From Chlorophyllum brunneum (lineage: Eukaryota; Basidiomycota; Agaricomycetes; Agaricales; Agaricaceae): a stretch of 64,000 nt of DNA. Below, piece after piece: positions 56,105 through 64,000 of this stretch. The position numbers were made by a program, and so were the translations under genes. The notes under the pieces are model-generated. The model ran no database searches, was not told the origin of the DNA, and was given only the letters and a program-made list of their open reading frames with translations. The number at the start of each line of letters is the position of its first letter. Positions within the stretch are counted from its first letter, which is position 1. The stretch is taken from NCBI GenBank assembly GCA_963576785.1, contig OY756143.1, positions 558,001-622,000 of the forward strand, given 5' to 3'.

Positions 56105-57360
56105 TCAAGGAATACTATAAGCCAACCAAGCTCTACTTGATTGAGCATCTCCCCCGACCCACTCGCCGACGGATTGAGCCATAAAGGTCTTCGCGGCCCA
56201 TCCAGAGAGAATGATAAAGGTTGAAAAGAAAGGATGAACGTTGAGGATCACTGTTATTAGGAATGAGGCGGGACATAGTATGAATGAAATGAAGGACTGA
56301 CCTCGTAATCCAAATCCAGCAGACATCCCGCCCAGAATGTTTCGAATGATCCACTCCCGATCTATTTTATCGTCATCCAGAACTTGGGAGAGTTCTGAGA
56401 GTAGAGATGGAAGTGTCGTTGTCGGGTGGGAGAGAAGAGCTTGAAACGAGGTGGATTGGATTGACGTCTGGTTGGGGGGAGATGGTGAAGAGGTAGGAGC
56501 CCAGATGGTGAGTAAAAAGAGAAGGAAGAGTTTTGTCAGAGAAGAGTAGAACAACGTCAGAGGGATAAGTGACAGGTTGAATTCCTGACCCCCATGGGAT
56601 TGGGTATTCATTGAGGATATTAATATGGAAAAAATGCGCTTGAAAAGCGCGACCACATTGAGGATAATGAAGCATGCCAGAAGAATTCCCACATGGAAGG
56701 CAAGCGTTTCTATTCATTGAGTGGGTAACTCGACAGTAACAAAAAGCGGGGCAGACGAACCAGCGAGACAACCAAAAAGGACTCTAGAGAAGGTAAAAAG
56801 AGAGTCCTCGATCAACATGTCTTGCGGTGTGGATTTGGGACCTGGGTCATTGAGTCAGTTTTCCCTAAGAGTGAGAACGCAATTGAGGACGAACGTAAAT
56901 GTGCCCATCGAATGACTATCAACCAATCAGATGAAATAGCGCCAATACGGAGTCTGGAGAACGTACATGCGTCGAGTATGATGAGTCCTGTACCAAGTTT
57001 GAGCGTCCACACCCAACGTGCACGAGAGAGATAGGTCGCGTCTGTGTCGTCTACAGCGTCGCGGAGTTTAGCTTTGGGGTCGTGTATTGCGCGGCGCGGT
57101 CTGGTGCCTCTATTGTAAAGTAGATGTCTGTACACCCCACGTTTAAGAAGGATGAGGTCCAGCAGGAGAGTTAGGGAGTCGTGCTCGACGTAAGGATCCA
57201 CGAAGGAATGACATTTTTGCTGAAAGTTTCTAGTAAATTACGCGTAGCTGGTAGTAAAGAATAGTAAACGCACACACGTCTCGAGGCGAAGATTGTGTGC
57301 AGACTCGTATACTGTGTAGAGATACGGGCTGTATGTCGTGCACGTTGTACAGATTGGCAT
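56105..57360 (-). CDS. ARV1: ARV1 lipid/sterol homeostasis protein of the ER
   Basis: Arv1 is an ER membrane protein needed for sterol distribution and GPI-anchor precursor handling. The start at 57360 gives MPICTTCTTYSPYLYTVYES and, after one intron, LETCQKCHSFVDPYVEHDSL. The two CxxC pairs form the N-terminal Arv1 zinc motif. Next is TLLLDLILLKRGVYRHLLYN, the family's most conserved block, then helix-rich segments including LKLGTGLIILDACTFSRL. Later exons give FNLSLIPLTLFYSSLTKLFL, WIIRNILGGMSAGFGLR and the C-terminal SVGEWVGGDAQSSRAWLAYS, stop 56105-56107. At least three introns. All four zinc cysteines are present. Confidence 0.92.
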
Positions 57361-57866
57361 TTCTGCCAGACCGCGAAATCATGACGTAGGAAAAAGTCCC
57401 ACAGCCGCAAACAGCAACAAACAGCGTTGGTTAATGAAAAAATTCCGACAACTCTGGTTTGCTTTAACATTGCAACCTTTTCACAGCTATACATATGTAT
57501 CATTTCTAAGTAGCAGTAGGATTCCTAATGGAAACCAAACCTGGACGGATAAAGTCTTCGGCCTGGTTTTTGTGTTCTCTTACTGTGGCGTCGACTCAGG
57601 CAGTCCAATAAAAGATGATACTTTTGCTTATTATTTGGAGACGGTGCAGATGGGCAGGTTTTAATTGGAAGGATGGCTCAGATGCACAATCCCCGTGGAA
57701 GTGTGTGAGATAGCATTTTGCGATGGGATCCCAAGGTACCCAAGGGGGAGGAGAAACAGTAATAAGGAGATCAAACGGGGAACTTTCAAATATGTACATT
57801 TCGTAACTCTTGTACCTTGCAGCCACCACAACTTGTGAGAGCTTTCTCGCACAATATATACTATCA
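57361..57866. other. Intergenic spacer between divergent genes
   Basis: Spacer upstream of ARV1 (minus) and of a small plus-strand ORF. An AT-rich ACAATATATAC at 57851-57861 could act as a TATA element for the latter. Confidence 0.4.
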
Positions 57867-58136
57867 ATGTCAAGAAACCTCGGTCTACTACTCTTTCTTT
57901 CCTCACTCGTAATCAGTTCACCCATACAAGAACTAAGCCGAAAAGTGCCAGTGATTAACGAGCACCCGCACGACGGATCACGCCAAAATCGACTAAAAAT
58001 AAGGTTCCGAGAGGCACTTTGTGCGTCATCTACGTCGTCATGCAAGCGCTACGAAAAGTCTGAAAGTCGGAACAAACGACATTCGGGACATTCAATCCGT
58101 CTGGTTCTCAATGAAACAGCGGAATTATTCTGGTAA
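57867..58136 (+). CDS. Small putative secreted protein, hypothetical
   Basis: 89 codons in a single exon, starting MSRNLGLLLFLSSLVISSPI, a convincing signal-peptide-like N-terminus. A basic Ser/Arg-rich tail follows. There is no recognised domain and only two cysteines. A long antisense frame overlaps it, so the coding status is uncertain. Confidence 0.3.
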   Translation: MSRNLGLLLFLSSLVISSPIQELSRKVPVINEHPHDGSRQNRLKIRFREALCASSTSSCKRYEKSESRNKRHSGHSIRLVLNETAELFW

Positions 58137-58255
58137 GCGTCACACTCACCACTTCCCCTCTATCCAGATTCCAGGTTCATAAAGCCTGCGTTATGCGAAT
58201 ACTTGCCCGGTAGGCTACCGTGTCTTGAAGTTCATCAACCAGTTATATTACAATC

Positions 58256-59141
58256 ATGCTCTCTGCTAGACTTCACTCCCTCCTAGTCCTTAGTCTCCCT
58301 GTCGTTGCGATCGCGTATCCTCGTACTCACGTCAAGAGAGTTCTCAGGGACCGTGATGCAATGCCGGATAACATCGTCAAGATCTACGACCCCGACAAAT
58401 ATTGGTATGCATATATTCACTTCTACACTTCTCCCCCGGATTAAACGTAGACTCGGCTTTCCAGCTTGATCATGCCACGGTGAGTGTCCGATTTGACGTG
58501 ACATAGGCTAATGTACTGATACATCGCCGCATAGCGTTCCTCATACCGACATTGGTGATAGTGAATATCTCGGAGGGATGCAGTCGTTCTGCTCCTCCTC
58601 AGCCAGGGATAACGATTCACAGGGCCTTCTACCTGATAATTTCTGGAGGAACGTAGAATACCAAGAGAGTCAAGGGCACAGCGGGGGAAAATACGTACAG
58701 TGTAAGCGCTATGTCATCCTGGCCACGTTTTTCTGAATATGCACTAACTGGTAAGGATTTGCAGTGACAGGGTGTATTCGGCCCAATACGATCGATAGGT
58801 TGAACACCTACGACGAGGGCGGTCAATACGATTCTAGCGGTGGTGTCCAAGGCAAGGGTAATCCTAGGGACAGTGTTTGCGTTGGGTACGTTCCATGCTG
58901 AACCTGAACATATTCATCGGTGCTTCGGCTCAAGATTCGATAGTTACAACCACTACGTTCAGCTGGTTGAACCTGCGAGCAATCGCGCCTGTATCAGGTG
59001 TTGCCAGGACTTCAACGACTGTCCTCTTAAGGGAGGTGAGCTATTTCCGCTTCGTATGAAACACAAGTAGCTCACGTACGTGCCCTAGACACTGCCGGAT
59101 GCCCCAAGGTCATTCCTGGCAACTATTTCCACTGTTACTAA
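58256..59141 (+). CDS. Cysteine-containing small secreted protein of unknown function
   Basis: The signal peptide is MLSARLHSLLVLSLPVVAIA. Joined through six short GT-AG introns, the mature part reads VKIYDPDKYCLIMPRVPHTD, YLGGMQSFCSSSARD, GLLPDNFWRNVEYQESQGHS, QLTGCIRPNTIDRLNTYDEG, GGQYDSSGGVQGKGNPRDSV, CVGFDSYNHYVQLVEPASNR, ACIRCCQDFNDCPLKGDTAG and CPKVIPGNYFHCY, stop 59139-59141. The layout, with a terminal CIRCC ... DCP ... GCP-VIPGNY block, resembles a family of uncharacterised secreted proteins common in mushrooms (from memory, not checked). It has about nine cysteines. Function unknown. Confidence 0.75.
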
Positions 59142-61544
59142 GAGGAGAGCGTATATTGGCTCTCCCATATATCCTATCTCTCCTATATCGCACACACCTA
59201 GTTTCTCGTTTAAGTCTAATGCTGTCGTTTTGTATATGTATCAAATAGTTCGATTGATGTAGCGCTCCGGCAGCCTGGTGATACGGACGAAGGAAATTAA
59301 GCATGGCCAATGAAGTCAGATCCGAGTGTACATACCGTCATCCATTTTCATTTCGAGGTGCGAAGCAGCAGATTAAGCGCACTGGCATTCTTGAACACGG
59401 TGGCGAAGTCGAAGCTTTGTACTCCCTAGTCGCTGTAATAGCCTGCCAAACGCACTGCATGCTCAGATTATGCATAATCGAGGATTCCCTACGAGTGGAA
59501 GTAAGAGAACCGGACAGAATTTCATAGATGAGATTCCATGTCTGACACCGTCGTCAAACCAATGGTTGATGACCTGATTAATCGCTAGAAACTCATCGAT
59601 GAACAAGACGAGAGCAATAGTCCATTAGGTAAGCCTCAACGGATACGGTATGATTATTGTGGACCGTTTTACGTGTAATAGCAGGCGATAAGGGTGAGGA
59701 TGATGATCCAGCTTCTTCTTTTGATTATCTTGTTGATTTGAGGGTTACAATACTCTGGGGGTACTCCGCCTCGCCAGTTATTTGAGGTGTTATCGTGCGA
59801 GGAAGTCTGGAGGGAAGACGAAGAAGCTTGGACTAATGGCGCGTAGGCAGTCATTCCGCAGAGGATCGAAGGACTAGCCGAGGGAGATAAAAGGGATTGG
59901 GTGGGTACGAATAAATCTCTCGGAGAAAGGATTGGGGTTCAACCAAGTGATTTTGAAGGAGGTGCGTCAGTATCAGAGCATGTGGCTGGTGGACTACCCC
60001 AGGCCATACTATAGCGCCACCACCCAGGGGTTAGATGTTGCACGCAAGTGGTGTAAGTGGGACTTGTGCCATGCTTGCTTGTGGCTATCGAGGCTTCTCC
60101 CGTAACATCTGCTGACTCGGAACCTTGGATGATGCTCAGGGCTTTGGGGTAATCGGGACTAGGTGGCTTACGAGTGGCTGTACATGTGGCGAGGGATGCA
60201 CTCGGGGCTTCTAATGAGCTCTTCTAATGAGTTGGGTTGGATCCACTCAAAGGAGCTGGCTTGCCCTTTTGGGATTGTGGAAGGCTGGACTAGTGGGTTC
60301 CTAAGGCGTTGCACTAGGGCATAACCGACCAAGGCAGCAGGGGTTTCCATGGGCCATCTTTCCGGAACTATAACCTGCGGTGCGGCGAATCATTGATGGC
60401 GTTGTGTTCTGGAATTCAAGAATAAATCACGGCAATTTTTTACCATCCTCGAGTTGCTCGGTGACGGTGACACTTCAGGCCGGGTGTGGGGAATGACGTG
60501 GGTGAAGGTCTTGTAATCTGCACTGAACACGGACGGAGAGCGCTCGTTATCTGCAGGGGCTATATGTTTTACAGGGTTCAGTACGTCAGGGACTCGGAGA
60601 ATCGCTGATTTGTGCCTGTGATGATGGCATGCAAAACTTCCAATGATCTCACTCTCACCCATGTCAGTCTATTCATATCTTGAGGTTCATCTTTGTTCGT
60701 AATCATTCTGAGGTTGAAGATAGGATTCTTGCGAAGGATTCCTCGAAGTGCGTCCCTCTGTTGATGTCTTTGCATGGTTTTCTCTAACTGATATTTTTTC
60801 AGGCATATCGAACGTTTCATGGTGGACGGAAGTTTTCCGTTTCGAAGGTTGGATTTGCTCCTATGGGGCACTCAGATGGTGTGGCGTAGAGGCTCCCTGG
60901 AAGGTCCTCCAGGTTGCGCACCACTTCGCATCAGCTAGTCAGGAAGGAAAAAAAAATCAGCTCAACGCATATGCATACGTCGATCAAATGTCACCAGTAT
61001 CCCATACGGCTCAACGATAAGCATTCCATTGGACCGATCTTCCTCCTCACTCGGCATTCCCCTGCGCCTTCCAATCCTTGAACATGTGTTGAGTTTATGG
61101 TTGATTGCAAGGCCCTCTGCAGTTCTCGAGGCGACAACTGGTGCTTAGATCTCCTTCGGCAAGACTTTCTCTTGGTCGGTCCGCGGTGGAGCTCGGTGAT
61201 TTTGTCCACTTACAGGTCCGCTGTCAATCTTTGTGGCGAATCTAGGCAAGCGGGGCGTTGAGAGCGTTACGAAACGCCAAAAATGTAAGGCTAATGAGAA
61301 CGTGGTTCAGGGGATGGGAACATATGTAACCTCATTTTGTGCAGATACCATTATGAAGCTTCACCAAACAGGAACAAAGCTTATCAAAAGTTGAATCCAA
61401 GAAGCGGACGCCGAAGTCGACTGTTTCCTTCTCTCTTCTTCATTTCACCTCGGCCATCCGTTTCCTTATATTCAAGGGCCTCAGAGCTCCCCGTCCTCAG
61501 CGTTCGTCTGGGATTGTCACTCTTTTTCACGTCCCTCCTTCATT
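59142..61544. other. Intergenic region, no recognised gene
   Basis: Short frames only on both strands, none recognisable. The last few hundred bases include the probable promoter of the DUF1996 gene. Confidence 0.45.
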
Positions 61545-64000
61545 ATGAACTTCCCCCTATCCGTTGTCCTCGTCTTGGTAGCCTCTGCGCAGGCGTACTG
61601 GCTGATGGGTATCGGTGCGTCCCTTCCTGGCCACTGGGTCATGCCTAGTGTTTGAAGCCGCCTGAATATTTTTCTAATGAGCAGAAGACTTCTTAACAAC
61701 TGAGCGAATAGATCCAATTGTGAATCCGGGCAGAGTGTCGGGTCACGTGCATTCAGGTGCTAAATTATAGAACGCTTTGCTTTCGACTTGCCGCTGAACA
61801 TATTGCTCTCCTCTAGTATTGGGCGGTAGCAACTTCAGATTTGACACTCACACCGAGGCTTTACGACAAAGCGAGTGTACCTCCATCCCAATTCCAGAAG
61901 ACAAGTCAAATTACTGGTTCCCGGTGCGTATGGTTGTTGCTTTCTCATATACACCATCCTCATTAAAAAGAACGTGCGTCCAGCATTTGTATTTCCGGTA
62001 CGTTGTCAATGCTTTTTTAATTTATAAATTTGTTGATTGTCTCGTAAAGATGGGCCAACGGCAGTTTTACCAACGTCAATGGCGGCGCCGTCATGTGAGT
62101 TTTGATGTCAACTGATTTCAATTTAAACTCACTCATCCCCGATTGAATAGTTGTATGTCTGAAAACTTTCGGCAAAAGATGGTTGATTGATCCCAGATAG
62201 ATTATTTGTTCAATGATAAACCAGGTACAACAACAGCTTTCCCAGATGACGTGAGTACTTATCGGACGTGCGCGGGGTTGCTCTCAAGCTGATGGTTATT
62301 CATAGTTCCGTATGCTCAGTGGTATGAACCCTCATCCTCGTTGCTTTGGGCCTTTGTTCATAGGACTGTCTAGGCGATCCGACTCTCCGCACGTACGACC
62401 CTAATAGTTACGCCCAGCAGGCTGTGACATTCTTGTGCCTGGACTTCGACGGCACTTCGACGCGTCACAATTCTCTGCCTTCTGGGAAATGTCCTTCTGG
62501 GATTCGTGCACAGATCGTGGGTCTCGTGATATCGTCTTATCCCTGTTGACCTGATATATGATTATCAGAACTTCCCGAGCTGTTGGGATGGAAAGGTGCG
62601 GTGGGTCAGTCTAGGTACTCTGAACGTTTTCTGACTTCCCTTCCCAGAACCTGGATTCACCGGACCACAAGTCTCATGTCGCCTTCCTTTCAGGGGGACC
62701 TGATTCCGGCACTTGTAGTGACCCCAAATTTCCTGTGACTCTTCCTCGAATTTTTATCGAAGTAAGCCTGGAGTTTTCCCAGTGTTTTTCTGATTCCAAT
62801 TCAACACATCCAGGTTTACTGGGCGGGCAATGATTTTGAGCCTGTGAGGTCCCAGGCGATGAACCCTTCGCAGCCATTCGTGTAGGTCAAAGAGTGTATG
62901 ATGAATTACTACTCTAAATTAGTTCATCTTAGGTATTCTCATGGCGACCCAACTGGGTACGGTTACCATGCAGGTCGGAACACCTTTCATTTAACTGTGG
63001 CAAGGGCATCTTGACTGACGATGTACAATAGACTTCATTAACGGTTGGGACAAAGGAGTTCTTCAGAACGCCGTTGATAAATGTCATTGCAATATGTATG
63101 GCGACGTAAGCCTCCTTTCATCCTCATGTTCCTTGTAGCCTTTCTGACGCATACCTACAGCCGACCTGTTGCGTGGACCAAGGAATCTTCCATATGAACA
63201 AGGGGCAGACGTGCCGTATCACCAAATCAATTAATGAAGCAAGTGCGTATCTTGGTTAAGCCTTGACTCCTTGTTTGACCAGAATTGACTGACGATTGGC
63301 GCGCGCTATTAGCGACTGGAACTCTTCCGAAGCTACCAGGAAACAATCCGGTCCAGCCAGAAGGGAAGCGTGCTACCATGTACTCAGATCCTAGCACTCC
63401 CGAGTTGATTTCCCCTGTCTTCGCCTATACGGGTGATCATCCAACCCAAACAGGGACGATTGTCCCGGGAGGCTCATCACCCGCGTCATCGTCGGGCTCC
63501 ACGTCAGGACCATCGTCCTCCACCGTTCCTCAGCCTGTCTCTTCGCCATTACCTGCCTCATCCAATACCCTTCAACCTCCTTCCCCGTCACAGTCATCTT
63601 CGACATCTACGGCGCAGAGCAATGCAAGCGCTCATCTCCCCTCGACCACAACTTCCTACGCACACACAATCCCTGCCACAACCACCAAGCGCCCATTCCC
63701 AACGTTCTCCATTCCTTCCATCTCCATTCCCTCCATTCCCATCCCTACTTTCTCAATACCCCACTTTCCCTCTGTCAACAGTGGAAACGCGACTGGGAAT
63801 CCTAACTATGGTGGTTCTGATTCTGGCTCGAGCTCGGGACCACATGTTGTCAATTCACCCAACCAGCCTGGTGCTGGTGTACCCAACAGTAACGGACACC
63901 ATATTCTCGGCCAGGCCGGAGCGCCGGCCCCGATACCAACCTCCAGCACTGTGTCACCTTCAGCTTCCAGTGGAAAAGGTCGCTGCAACAAGAGATCAAA
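61545..64000 (+). CDS. Secreted DUF1996 protein (3' end outside window)
   Basis: It starts MNFPLSVVLVLVASAQAYWL, a signal peptide. After the first intron come DFLTTERIDPIVNPGRVSGH, VHSVLGGSNFRF and further exons with ECTSIPIPEDKSNYWFP, LYFR, TFLCLDFDGTSTRHNSLPSG, FPSCWDGKNLDSPDHKSHVA and the YSHGDPTGYGYHADFINGWD block, the hallmark of DUF1996 (PF09362). VLQNAVDKCHC follows. DUF1996 proteins are widespread secreted fungal proteins, sometimes joined to WSC or carbohydrate-binding modules; the activity is unknown. From about 63400 the protein becomes a Ser/Thr/Pro-rich linker with an Ile-Pro-Ser repeat near 63700-63770, and the frame is still open at the window's end. Confidence 0.9.

Overview
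The window looks like nuclear DNA of an Agaricomycete-type basidiomycete. The evidence is genes split by many ~50-60 bp GT-AG introns, a basidiomycete-style secreted oxalate decarboxylase with about 18 introns, an F-box/LRR protein typical of mushroom genomes, a TKL-like kinase gene, and Ty3/gypsy chromovirus and Ty1/copia elements of fungal type. All calls come from reading the translated sequence; no database search was run.

Left arm (1-27.5 kb, gene-rich): the 3' end of a probable tRNA-His guanylyltransferase (THG1); the SAGA deubiquitinase UBP8/USP22 (minus) with an extraordinary charged C-terminal helix; a secreted oxalate decarboxylase (plus); an F-box/LRR-like protein (minus); a TMEM53/DUF829 protein (minus) head-to-head with the PP2A methylesterase PPE1 (plus); a secreted type-B carboxylesterase (plus); and a decayed kinase gene that runs into a P-loop NTPase domain and is cut off at the edge of the transposon island.

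Transposon island (about 27.5-51.2 kb): a LINE-like remnant is split by a 6,488-bp chromovirus (300-bp LTRs, TSD ATCTT). AT-rich unidentified sequence follows, then an old, heavily mutated Ty1/copia element (copia A, ~440-bp LTRs, with a third LTR inside its gag). Last is a young Ty1/copia element (copia B, 573-bp LTRs, TSD GTTTT). Removing copia B, and then copia A, rejoins one minus-strand reading frame of unknown identity. The young elements carry a clear CpG-to-TpG/CpA mutation signature: 13 of 15 LTR-LTR differences, and every in-frame stop is TGA, as CGA decay would give.

Right arm (52-64 kb): an MFS transporter of the Dal5/allantoate-permease type (plus), the ER sterol-homeostasis protein ARV1 (minus), a small candidate secreted ORF, a cysteine-containing small secreted protein (plus) and a secreted DUF1996 protein (plus) running off the end. 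The host genes are housekeeping (tRNA processing, SAGA, PP2A, sterol traffic) mixed with secretome genes (oxalate breakdown, ester hydrolysis, secreted DUF1996) as expected in a saprotroph or plant-associated mushroom. There is no operon-like logic.

The most unusual points are the apparent Tf1-style self-priming of the chromovirus, its intact extra ORF near the 3' LTR, a ~530-residue GC-rich insert between Gag and protease in copia B, and the strand-resolved CpG decay in the LTR pairs.
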